A stretch of DNA of 64,000 nucleotides. It comes from Pleurotus djamor (lineage: Eukaryota; Basidiomycota; Agaricomycetes; Agaricales; Pleurotaceae). The stretch covers positions 1 through 64,000 of the forward strand of contig JAPEVF010000198.1 of the NCBI GenBank assembly GCA_029747585.1, in the 5' to 3' direction. The translations under genes were made by a program, and so were the position numbers. The notes under the pieces are model-generated. The model searched no databases and was not told the DNA's origin. It saw only the letters and a program-made list of their open reading frames with translations. Every line of letters starts with the position of its first letter. Position 1 is the first letter of the stretch. Positions 12,201-22,831 of this stretch are shown in pieces.

Positions 12201-13837
12201 GTACTCACCTCGACCATGATAGCCAAGATAGCCGTCAAGAAAGTACACATCAAGAAGCAATCCATGCCCAAGACGATGGCAGCCAAGGCGCAGACATCTT
12301 TCAATCCGCCGACCTATCCGATCAAGTCACCGGGTATCAATCGAACAAAAAGAAATGGAGGAAGACATAGGAAAAGATGAGAATGGTCGCATCAGCTGCA
12401 GTTCTGCATTCCAGTTAATGAATGAAAACGGACCTTGCTATTGGCGCCAATTGTCAGAACAATAATCTCCAACAAGTAGTCCCGGATGATAGGAGCATAA
12501 ACCGCGGACAGAGACTCAAGAACAATACGCGCGGAAGGTTTGAGTTGCCCGGGAGGCGGAGCATGCTTGTCTTTGATCTTCGAATTGGTGACACTTCGGA
12601 ATACCTCCGGGTGCTCAAAAACAGCTCTGGCCAATCGGACTGGTTTGTCAAAACCAACCGTGCAAACCAGGAAAGGCAGGGATTCGGTCAGGGCAACGAA
12701 ATCGATTTTGATTCCACTGGCCATGGCAATTGGTACGCTGAGTAGGAGAGCCAGAACCCCCGAACTGAGGATACCCCCAGGGAGACTAAATGTGCTGCCC
12801 AAGGCCCGAGATCGACGGATGAGGACAAGGAAAGTCAAATGCATCAAGACATAACCCATGAGGATCAGAAGGATGTCCAAAGAATCCGCTTTGAGTGCAA
12901 GATGGTAGAACCGTAGCACCAGCGTACGAACAGCGTAAGCAAACCATGGCAGTGATTGACCATACACATGGTTCGCAGACGCCGAACCGGGGTATGGAGA
13001 TGGAACCGGATTTGCTGCTGTATGTGATGGGGGGACAAGAACATACTCGGTTCCAGAATTATCGGTCGGTATAGCGAATGGGGAGCCCTGTGATGAGCGT
13101 AGGACGGAGGAAACGAATTCATCCCGTCCGTCTCGAGCGAAGCTAAGAGTATGTGTCAAGGCACGTTCAGATCGGGATAGGCGGGGGGACGTAGAGAAGC
13201 ATTGCACTTCGGGTAGTTCTTCGCTGTTTGCGTCGTTGATAGAGGCTGAGGGAACATGGCATAAAGCAGAGTATGTGTTCCCGCGGGAGGAAACGAAAGT
13301 AGAGGTCAAGTGTGCCGTGAAGTTGGTGACAGAGGTCGGCAGTGGTGGAGTTAATAGCGTCAACTCTTTACTGATGGATTTCTGACAAAAAAAAAATAAG
13401 CGTGCCGAATGATGAGAAAAATTGGAGGGTTTGGGACATACATCAAGCGCGAAAACTATTGGTTGGAGCTCAACCGACCGTGCACCATCACTGAGTCCGT
13501 CATCCTCTCCATAGAGCCACTTGTCCTCCCTCACAGGAACCCATCTGCCATCGCGGAATGCCGCGTAGGCAGGTCGAACGCCAAAATTCAGGGTCGAATC
13601 CCCAACGACGAATTCACCAGTCGGGACAGTGGACAACTCAGAAGCAACCGAGTACGGGCTTTCGGACGATGAGTAAGGGCTAGCATTTGGATAAGGCGAC
13701 GTCAGAAATGCAGAAGTCTTTATGGCAGATAGAATGTGGAAGTATGCGAGGGTGCCGACGACGAAGAAGAAGACGATCGTTTCTATTGGAGAATAAGCCG
13801 CGTATATTGCGAACGGTCGCAGGAGCGTCCGAAACAT
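9284..13837 (-). CDS. hmg1: 3-hydroxy-3-methylglutaryl-CoA reductase (class I, ER membrane)
   Basis: Rate-limiting enzyme of the mevalonate pathway, reducing HMG-CoA to mevalonate with two NADPH. Exons on the minus strand are 13837-13442, 13381-12434, 12313-12209, 12064-10684, 10623-9771 and 9716-9284, joining to 1371 aa. The N-terminal half has multiple membrane spans, including a sterol-sensing-type block near the end of exon 2. A linker of about 400 residues follows. The catalytic domain carries ENVVGY (Glu about 973), DAMGMN for [14 protein letters not shown] (Lys about 1136), GQDPAQN (Asp), GTVGGGT and the His of [15 protein letters not shown]. The Ser of HNRS corresponds to the AMPK-regulated serine of animal enzymes. 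I started at ATG 13837, since the open frame upstream begins with a TTG and FRTLLRP matches the usual fungal start. A Pro/Ser-rich tail of about 55 residues after HNRS is unusual. Confidence 0.95.
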
Positions 13838-15100
13838 TGTCGAGCACGATGACGAAGGGTCCAAAAATGCCCTTCAACGACGCGGACGGTGGTGAGGAGA
13901 AGGGGAAATGGTGGTTCGGGGGAAAGGGAGTGGGACGACTTTTCTTGTCGCAATAAATAGACCATTCTGAATATTCCAAGTTTGGATAATCATTCCCACG
14001 CCTGAAATAACGCGCCTGCCGTGAACTTCGCCCTGCAGACACGATGCACTCAAATCACTTCCAGTTGGCTCATCCAGTTGGCTATATGAGGATTGGTACG
14101 ACTCATGGATCCCCTGAGACATAATACTGACGATGTAGGACCCACCAACGCTAGCCATACCTGGTCAAGGAACCCAATGCTTCGTGGAAAGGTGGAACCC
14201 ACGAATCCATGGAATTCAACTTGGGGAACATAGAATTCCGTCGTGAATGCCATGGGTATAATTTCACAACGGAGTATCTGCCATTCGCCTTGGATTGATC
14301 CAATCTCCGGATGTAATGGACCGTTACGACCTGCATAACAGGCAGAATGAAAACTTTTGCGGTAAACGGCCTATCTTACAGTTTACTTGGCCTTATCTTT
14401 GTACTAACTGTAATTTGTTTTTCCAGCCGTTATCAAAGGGCACAAGGCAGCATGAATGGCCTACGACTTCATGAATATCGAATTATTCGTATCGATAACT
14501 TGGATTTTGACAACACGGGTATCACAGCTTCCCCGGTGTCATGTCAATGGAGCTTTTTCTGTGGCTCAGTATTCGCAACCGACGAGCTATACATATCCAC
14601 CACGGTCCACCGGTTTCCACAAACCACCGTCTCCCATTGAGCAGATTACCCTATCCGGGCAATCATGGTCGCAATGATGACTTCGAAACTTCCGTGAACA
14701 ACGCTCTTACCCCGGTGGCTGTCTTATCAGAAAAACGCACTTTACGGATGGCCGACTTGAAACTCCAACCACAGAGGTAGGCATATCTCTGTTTCTGAAT
14801 GTGAATCGATTCCAACTAGCCGTTGTAGATCCTTGTCGGTTGCCCCACATGGCCCAACATGCACCTGCACTCGCATCCCATTCGCATCTGATCTCAGGAA
14901 CCGATGCATCTTTGTTACGTCACCCTTTCCATCACTACCCATATCTACTAGCGGCGGATGAAGAGCTATGAAGAGTGACCTTGAACGCACGAATTTGAAC
15001 CACAACGACAGGGGAATACTCTTGGCTCCTAGATGTTCGCCGTTCGACAGTCCGTCAGTTGCGTTGTTGACCAACTCTTCCACGGAATGCCAGCCAAGTT
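13838..15100. other. Upstream region of HMG-CoA reductase, no supported gene
   Basis: Probable promoter and 5' leader of the reductase, followed by sequence with overlapping short ORFs. A 175-aa minus-strand ORF (14742-15269) runs into the degenerate repeats described next. It has no recognisable motif and I do not support it as a gene. Confidence 0.4.
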
Positions 15101-15107
15101 CAATGAG

Positions 15108-15400
15108 GACTGGCAGGATGCCGCAGTTCCTCTGATCAAACCTTCTTTCTTGATATCGCCAACCGCCCATTGCACGTTGCGCCTTGTTCTCGGGTTGCGT
15201 CCCCATGGGACGGATGAGGAGGAGCGTATGAACACAAAAGGAAATCTCACTTCTCCTGTACTCGCGCATTTGGTTAGCCTTGAGAAGTCTCGACGAATGG
15301 ACATATCGACATTCTTACATCCGGGTCAAGTGGTGTCGGTCAATGAGCTTTATTGCTCCACGAAGCCTCCATGCAATGTTCGTGGCGCTGCCCACGGGGC
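15108..15400. repeat. Degenerate repeat family, copy 1
   Basis: First of three diverged copies. It contains CTCTGATCAAACCTTCTTTC at 15130-15149 (identical in copy 3), a CCATGGG box, a GAAGTCTCGA block near 15285, and CGACATTCTTACATCCGGGT. The copies differ by many substitutions and indels, which suggests old duplication and decay. Confidence 0.6.
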
Positions 15401-15519
15401 ACCTTGAACAAATCTAATCTACAGCGATGGGGATGTTTTCGGCTATGCTCACTGTGCCCATCTCGACATCCTCTACTCCGCAGCCGCACCGTCAAGCATT
15501 GCGTCCGGACTAGAAAGTC

Positions 15520-15675
15520 TCCATGGGCCAGATAAGCAAAGCTGAAAAGGACACCTAGCGCGCCTTTCGGTTGGTGCTGAGAAGTCTCGATGAAAGGACT
15601 TGCAGTCGACATTCCTGCCTCCGGGTCCAGTGGTGTTGGGTGTCCAAGCCGGGTTGCGGCGCTGCCTGTGACCAA
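15520..15675. repeat. Degenerate repeat family, copy 2 (partial)
   Basis: Shares TCTCCATGGG, GAAGTCTCGATGAAAGGA and TCGACATTCCTGCCTCCGGG with copies 1 and 3, in the same order. It lacks the CTCTGATCAAACC part, so it is truncated at its 5' side relative to the others. Confidence 0.55.
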
Positions 15676-15895
15676 ACTCTATCTATAGCACAGCGCCCAG
15701 AGAAGACCCTCACATAGCTGCTGTATGTCGATTAGCTGGATCCACGATGCTCCTCCAATGATAACAGCTATGTGCGTAGCAGTTGATTCATTGTAACCAC
15801 AGCGAAGAGGCCGGGACCCAGCCTACCAGCGATATCGAAGTAGTGGTGACTCCGGGACCGCAGGATCACCGTCATTAGCAAGACACTCTCAGAAT

Positions 15896-16150
15896 CTGGC
15901 CAGCCCGTCGCTCTGATCAAACCTTCTTTCCTCGATCTCGGAAGCCGACCCGGTCAACCCTCAAATCATGTCTCCATGGGTCGGATAACACTCAGAAGAA
16001 ATGGAGACCCCACTTCCCCCATCCACTGCGCGTTGGGTTAGCTTTCCAGAAACTGGGATCATCTACGAAAGGATTTGTCGACATTTTTACCTCCGTGTCA
16101 ATTGATGTGGGTTATCGCTCCATGAAGTTCCCAAGTTCCAAGTTCTCTGA
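15896..16150. repeat. Degenerate repeat family, copy 3
   Basis: Contains the 20-base block at 15911-15930 that is identical to copy 1, then TCTCCATGGG, then CTACGAAAGGATTTGTCGACAT and a TGATGTGGGTTATCGCTCCA tract that parallels copy 1's CGGTCAATGAGC...GCTCCA. No open reading frame is conserved among the copies. Confidence 0.55.
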
Positions 16151-16680
16151 TTGACAGATTGCGCCGTTCAAGAACTGGTCTTCTAGTCTGTGTGTAGAAC
16201 ACGTCCGTGGAATAATCTGTCGAGAACAACGTGGATCTGGAGCAAGGTGGTATGTCATGTTGAAAGTGTTCCCCTTAGGTCTCAGCGTTTAAATGTAATC
16301 GTCTCTGAATGGGGAAGCTCCAAATGTCGTTCAAGGCAGTGGATGTACCCAAGGATTTGCGGTTCTTTGTCAGATAGAGACTGACATCTACACATCTGTA
16401 GCATTGTTTTTGCGCTGTATACCAAGGGTTTCTGCGAGTTTGAGAGCTCTTTCAGTCTCCTCGACTCAAACGATTTACCAACCGTGGTTGTGAGGGGGCT
16501 TCGCTATGTAATATTAAAATAACGCCGAGCCAGCAGCAGGCTGTCAGTTGCTATCTGACTTTGCTACTCACGTATTTCTAGCCAATTGACTTGACCTGAT
16601 ACTTCAGCTCATGTCTGATCAGAACTCTTCAACGTTCCTTCGCTCGAGAAAAACTCCTATCTCGCTTAATTCACGGTCAC

Positions 16681-18082
16681 ATGTTCGCTTGGCGTCGCGA
16701 GTCAGAGCCACTCTTTCTTTGTGACACGAAATCCATGGACCTTCCCATCGAAAATAGCGCAACAGTACGGCGGCGTCTGGCCAATGTAGGGATTACTTCG
16801 CGACTATGCGCTAATAAGCCGCTGATCCCTCAGAACAGGTCGAGAGGTTCTGCGAGGCCATGACCCGCCGCGTCAACGCTTTGGAGATTGCGTCAAGCGG
16901 TTATCACAGTGCTGAAGGCGGAGAAGACCCTGATCTCGAAATGGATAGTGATGAGCTCTCGTTTATGGGCAATAAACCACTCTGGGATAGCCAGGACATG
17001 GTACATCGCTGCAAGGTTTGTTGCTGGGAAGTAGTTGATGATACCTGCCAAAATCTAGAGTGTAAAGAAGAGTACGATTCTACGGTAAGTCCGAGACTCG
17101 AATAGCCAATATGACTTGACACAAAGAAGCACAGGATCAAGTTGAAGGCGCTACGCTGGGGAGTGTCTCCACCGACAACCAAGCTCTCGATCCGGATCGC
17201 ACGATGTATAATCGTGGCAATACCCCACTACGATACGTAGAAACACCTTCGACTCCAGCACCATATCGTAACCGGGAAGAAGAGTACGAAGAACTTCTTT
17301 CCCGAGGCGCGACTCGTCTCATGTGCGAGACCTTTAACTTGGAATACTCCCAAGAAGGCGGAATCATAGCATGGGCCGACCAGACGCTCTTCGAAGAGTT
17401 CACCGGAGACAAGATGAAAAAGGGTGACTTGTGGAAGATACGCGTCGGACGCAGCATCCAGCTCGACGATGAGGATCTCGACGGCTCTGTATTCATCGAG
17501 GACTTGCTTGAGGACGCCGTCCTCTTTCCCCTTCGCTTGCCCCATTTCGAGTCTTCTGCTGATCGGTGGGAGACTCTTCAATCCTCCCCTGGAGTCTGGG
17601 AAACGAGGCCGATTATCGACGTTGGTCTACAGCTTGAGTCCGATCCAACTGGGGAGGGTGATAGCGGTCCTGAGGACGATATCGCTGAGGCTAGACTCGC
17701 TGACAAGGCATTGGAGGCCTCTGGAAATAGGCTGGCTATAGATCAACTTATCTGGGACCGTGACTACGAGTCTAGCGACGATGTTGACAACTGCGAAGCC
17801 ATGGCACTAGACGAAGACGATGTGGCCGAAGAGCACGATCCCAGTGCAGTCATCGTTGCACAGGTTCCTGATTCTGTGTACCTATACGCTGATTCAGAGT
17901 CTGACGACGAAAGCTCGGCAGTTCCAGCCGACGCTGAGGTCAACTCTGCTAGTCTGGTTGTTGTTGAACAGGATGAAGATGACGCCATGAGTAGTGAAGA
18001 TAGTATGGATAGTGACTACGACCCGGATGACTTTGCTAGTGGAGACGAGGAGGTCATTGGAAGGGTCTCGTGCCAACAATAA
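16681..18082 (+). CDS. Acidic protein with a Cys-rich motif (probable DUF8191-type family)
   Basis: Modelled exons are 16681-16785, 16839-17084 and 17135-18082, all phase 0, giving 432 aa (414 if ATG 16735 is used). The start is the least certain part. A segment of the form CKVCCWEVVDDTCQNLECKEEY provides five to six cysteines and could bind zinc. It is followed by a conserved-looking core (SRGATRLMCETFNLE, GIIAWADQTLFEEFTG, DLWKIRVGRSIQLDDEDLDGS). The C-terminal 120 residues are strongly acidic with Ser/Asp runs. From memory this resembles agaricomycete proteins annotated with DUF8191, a family without known function. No signal peptide or membrane span. A nuclear or cytoplasmic role is only a guess from the acidic tail. 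Confidence 0.6.
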
Positions 18083-19386
18083 TTTAAAAACAGGCAGTGG
18101 GCACATAATGCTGGAGGCATTTTGCCACTGATGCGACAACTCGTACCTGCCCGGCTGGCACACCAATCTCCGTACAAGAGTCTGAGCAACGACAGTTTCA
18201 GTTGTCGGAGAGCAGGGGGAACGAGGCTTAGTGTCCTTTCTGTCTGCTGGGCGCAAGGATCCTGGGTCAAGAAGGGGCATTGGGGCCCGTGTATTTAGTC
18301 CCTAGTATACAGGTTTAGTAGGATAGTGGACGTCGGCATGAGGGAAACGTCGGCCGACGCTAAACAATTTTTTTTTAAACAAAACAGGCAGTACATCTTG
18401 AAGTAGAATCAATATAAGGCTCAAGATCATGTCTCGCCATATTAAACTCCCCAGAGAAGGACCATTGCATAGACTCGATTCCTCTCGCAGTTGTTCGACG
18501 CTTCCGAGATCAGGTGTTCCGCTGTCAAATCCTGCCACGCGATGCCTTGTGTACCAGGTGCCGAAAGAAGTAGATCGAGAAGGGATTAACATGTCTCAGC
18601 GACGACATATATCCCTCCCCTGAGATGCTCCTGCCACTGTCGGGCTTGAATGTGCTGTCTGTAAATTGATTTATGACCCCAGCGTGTCCGTGTCTTGTCT
18701 TACTGACGACACAACACCACCCCCACCTATCACTAGCACCATAGTCTAAGGCTCCTTCCCTTCATGCCACGAATACAAGGGACCGCCCGTAGCACCGCTG
18801 CGACCACCCTCCGATCACAGAGGCATTCAGCATTTTCCCTATGTCTTTCATCCTGATTTTCCCTCATCAACCCATTCATCTTCTTCCAAAGTCGCTCCTT
18901 CGTACTTAAGAAGTAACGATATTGCGTTATAGACATTCTGTCAATGTTGTCGCCTTCGCTCACTGGGAGTATCGGCCCGAATCAGACTAACCCAATAATA
19001 TTGCTCATTCAAACAAAGAGTACAGTAAGTGTGCGCATATGAATATGCCTTTCAAAGGGATTGTAATTTCCAGATGGGTGCGTTGGCATCGTCCTTAACA
19101 ATCACCTAAAACCAGTAAACGCTTCAGTAATGGTAAACTTAGCACCACAGAGATATAAATATACAATGCTCTCAGCCCAGTCTACCCCGACACACCATCG
19201 GCCCGAAGAAGGCATATCAACTGCGCAAATTCTAAGATAGGTCAGTTGCGACTCTTGATGATGAAGCTGTTGTTGATGGTGTGCACCTGACGATGTTCCG
19301 TCGGTTCGTCCCCGTTGCAGTAGTAATCTCCCACTTGGAAGGACTAGAAGAAAGCACCACCGAGTGACTTGACTGGTCAACGGTCC
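18083..19386. other. Intergenic, no supported gene
   Basis: Only short ORFs without motifs. The stretch ends directly at the left tip of the foldback element. Confidence 0.4.
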
Positions 19387-19959
19387 ACACTGCGCGCATG
19401 GAAAGTTACTTTGAGGGAGCGGATTCAATTAGTAACGAAATAGTACGCGAGCGCGTCTCACAATAATGATTGGTTACTTACAGTCAAAGTATCGTACTCG
19501 ATGGGTTTTGTACTTTCCCGAAAAGTNAACAACCTGCCTTCAAAATNAGTAACCGACAAATAAAGAATATTTGCGTATTTTTCATAAAAGTTACTCCCAA
19601 GTTACTCCGAGGTAACTTGAAAGTAACCAATCTCAATATGGTTATTTTCTCAATATGGTCATTGGTCATTTTCTCAATATGGTCATTTTCTCAATATGGC
19701 TATTTTCTCNAAATTGGTTTGTTACGATTTGAGTACTTTCAGGGTCCCTGATAGTAACTTTTACAAAAAGTACGCAAATATTCTTTATTTGTCGGTTACT
19801 ATTTTGAAGGCAGGTTGTTACTTTTCGGGNAAGTACAAAACCCATCGAGTACGATACTTTGACTGTAAGTAACCAATCATTATCGTGAGACGCGCTTGCG
19901 TACTATTTCGTTACTAATTGAATCCGCTCCCTTAAAGTAACTTTCCATGCGCGCAGTGT
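19387..19959. mobile_element. Foldback / MITE-like element with about 210-base inverted arms
   Basis: The two ends are inverted copies. The left tip reads ACACTGCGCGCATGGAAAGT (19387-19406) and the right tip is its reverse complement (ending at 19959). The arms run for about 210 bases (roughly 19387-19600 and 19750-19959) with only a handful of mismatches plus the N characters. Both arms are rich in GTTACT/AGTAAC motifs. No transposase is encoded, so it would be non-autonomous. I could not see a target-site duplication in the flanks (GGTCC on the left, CTGAT on the right), so the exact boundary or the superfamily is unresolved. Confidence 0.8.
19631..19709. repeat. 17-base minisatellite in the core of the foldback element
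   Basis: Four tandem units of the form TCTCAATATGGTCATTT plus a partial fifth. The second unit carries an internal 7-base duplication (GGTCATT). Unit variation is limited to one or two positions. Confidence 0.85.
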
Positions 19960-20624
19960 CTGATTTGCAGGACGCTACTTGCGTATTGAATGACTTCTCC
20001 GTTTACCCGCTTACTGGCGTCTTGGCGCAGACGCCACTCAGCAAGAACGGTAGTCCAACTTTGTGACGATCCGCCATACTTATGTCATCTTGAGTTATGA
20101 TTCAGGATATACGAACTGACCAACGAGAGTGCGAGAAACGGAAGAGGCGATACGAGTGGACTCCTAATGAGAACATAACCTGCTTCATCTTCTCGACCTT
20201 GATCACTTGTCCTCAATTCGAACTTGACGGGGTGCTTTACTTCGACAGAAAGACGTTCTCTCCCAACCGCACAACTTCACGTTTATCCGCATAACGTACG
20301 TGTACGCGGATGGCGCTCATGTGCACATCATTTGCTTCAAAGACAGTTTGTACCGCCGCCTCGTGGTGATCTGCAGCATCTCGAGTGACTGCCCACAACA
20401 ACTCATCGGGACTAACTTGAAAGGACGAATCGAATGCGAGCGAACCGGACAAACCGGAACGCTGAGGATATGAAGATAGTATGACAGTACAACATGGCGT
20501 ATCGTAGCGTCCCTAAAGCAACTGGTGATTATTACACTAATTGTCCTTGATTAATAACTACAAAGTCTTTCGCTTGAGATATGTGAAGGAGTCCGCGAAG
20601 GTATCAAGATACAAGTCCGAGAAT
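19960..20624. other. Intergenic, no supported gene
   Basis: Short ORFs only. It probably includes the 3' flank of the secreted protein gene that follows on the minus strand. Confidence 0.4.
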
Positions 20625-21374
20625 TTAGGCGCAGTTGAAGTAGTTGCCTTTGATAACAGCGGGGCATCCCTGGGTATCTGTGGGCAACATAATCAGCATG
20701 TCTGCTAGAACAGGCAAGCGGTATAGCGTACCTTTATTAAGTGGGCAATCCGCTGGGTCATCGCAGCACTTTATGCATGCACGCTTATCGGCAGGTTCGA
20801 CGAGTTCGACGTAGTGTTTGTAACCCAGGCAGACAGAGCCTTCTGGGTTCCCGCGTCCACCAGCGCCTCCGGAGGAATCGTACTGTCCTCCGCCGTCGTT
20901 AGTGTTGAGTCGGGATAATTTCTCCGGGCGGATACAGCCAGTTACTATAAGATCGGACGATATAAGTTTACGCGACTTGGCCAAGCACGATTGAAGACTC
21001 ACGTTGTGCGTATCGCTTGCCGCTCTTTCCGTTTCCCGTCTTAAAGGCGACGTTACTCCAGAAGTCGGCGGGTAGCTGACCCTGTTTGGATGAATAACGA
21101 CCAGCGGGCGAGCAGTATGTCTTCATTCCGCCAGGATATTCCGAGTCACCGATATTTGTGTGGGGATTTCTGGATAACAGGGAAGCAATGTGAGTGAGGA
21201 AGAAAGAGACGAATATTTGGGAGACTGAACATACCGTGGCATGATCATGCAGAACAGATTAGCATCTGTGACATAGACGATGTTGTCTACATCGGCTCGA
21301 GGCTCGACTGGCATGGGGGTGGATAATGCGCCGACAGCCGAGAGACATAGAAGTATGAGTTGTGACTTTAGCAT
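20625..21374 (-). CDS. Small secreted cysteine-rich protein
   Basis: Exons on the minus strand are 21374-21235, 21169-21003, 20944-20732 and 20677-20625, joining exactly to 190 aa. The N-terminus is a clear signal peptide (MLKSQLILLCLSAVGALSTP). The mature part has about nine cysteines, including CIRPEKL, SVCLGYKHYVELVEPA, CIKCCDDPADCPL and a C-terminal GCPAVIKGNYFNC. NIGDSEYPGGMKTYC and DFWSNVAFKTGNG look like conserved blocks. I recall similar secreted proteins from other agaricomycetes that have no assigned function. The pattern suggests a disulphide-stabilised extracellular protein. Enzyme or effector roles cannot be told from the sequence. Confidence 0.8.
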
Positions 21375-22831
21375 GTTGTTTAGTTGCTAGCAGAGGGTAT
21401 TCAAAAAATGAATGAGGGTTCTGCGCTCTAAAAGTGGTCCCTTTATATGATGGACGAAGAATCGCCTAGGCTATTGGCCGACGACGGTCCGCGGAACGTT
21501 CTTGCAGGCTGGGACGGATGATCCGTTGAGGGCAGTTGAGGCCGNAAAACAAAACGTCTGTGATTGGCTCGTGGGGAGTCAGTTGATTGGATGACACATG
21601 GCCAGAAATCTGGCTGAGGGTGATTTCAAGCCGTATGTTAGGGCCACTAGGGCTGGACTCTGGGGGAGGGCCCTCGATCACAAATCAATATTAGGACCGC
21701 ATCCGGAAGGGGCGGAGGGTGGAGAAAAGAGAATCGGTAGGGACTACGAGTCGTAGATATAAGGCATCAGGAATCCTGAAGAGTTGTAGCCCAGGATATT
21801 CTGACATTTATTCGCAGGTATCCCTCTGGTAGTAGAAAGGACAAAAAGTGCGCGGAAGTCTGGATGATTTGTGTCCACAAAGATTAGAGCCAGGATAGGG
21901 TGGCAGGCGTGCACCCGACGAAGCGATGGACTCGTACAAGTGGTCAGGGAAGTAGGCCGATGCGAAGCTCTATGTGTTTGAAGGACCGTCTTTCTCCCTT
22001 ACAGCAGATCGAAGGCAGAATGCAGTCATGCGAGAGACGGGTTCGGCAAGCTGCAGCCCCAGGAAATCAGAGAGGTTGCCCAATGGAACACGACGTGACG
22101 GCGTACCACACGTTCAAGAAATTTAGTGCAGCTTACGTGTCAGTGACAAAGGTCGACATTGGGCCTGAAGCCCTGACGTGTCCAAGATAAGGGCTAAGAT
22201 GTTGGCAATTCAAGATACAGCCAGTGATGCAAAGGGAGCTATGAAGCAGGATCAAGCTGACTGGAACCTGAAATCGGAAAAAGGATGGATTATTTTTTGG
22301 ATAGCCCGCGTTGCATGAGGTGAGCAGTGAATGCAGTTGACGCGTCGAAGCACATAGCTCAAGGAACTGTCACGGTCGTTGAGGCGCAGCCGTGGGCACA
22401 CTTCGGAGCGGAACGAAGAATCGTGATCCCTAACCGTTAGAAGTGGTTGCGCTCGGGTGATAAGAAAACACGAAAAACGCACATAAAAGCGCGGCCCTCG
22501 ATGAAACTAAGGCCCAAACTCCCCCACGAAAGTTCATATTGGAAGTCTTTCGCCAGGAAGTCTCCATCAGTCAGGTGACAGTCATACCTATTTTCCCTCG
22601 TGTCTGATAATGCGGCTGAGGGAAGTAAGTCATGCATCCGGCCGACAGATGAAGCTATAAGTATGGACCATAGTCGGGCGTTCAGATTTTCGCATCATAG
22701 ACATAATACCATAAATTTCGAGCCTTCCAAAAAGGCTGGCGCCCTTGTCGCCTTGGAGTTGGAGGTCAAGGCGGCGGCGAACGCTTTTCAGTTTGTAGAG
22801 TACACGTGATATGCGAAATTTCAGGAGATCC
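21375..22831. other. Intergenic, no supported gene
   Basis: It holds the promoter side of the secreted protein (about 21375-21500) and then 1.3 kb of short ORFs up to 96 aa with no motif. There is one N at 21545. Confidence 0.4.

Noticed and set aside
14742..15269. 175-aa minus-strand ORF
   Set aside because: No motif, extends into the degenerate repeats and has no conserved frame among the repeat copies.
19631..19709. CRISPR-like array
   Set aside because: Units are directly adjacent without spacers and the genome is eukaryotic, so it is a minisatellite.
19470..19751. 93-aa ORF inside the foldback element
   Set aside because: It includes N characters and the minisatellite, and has no similarity to transposases.
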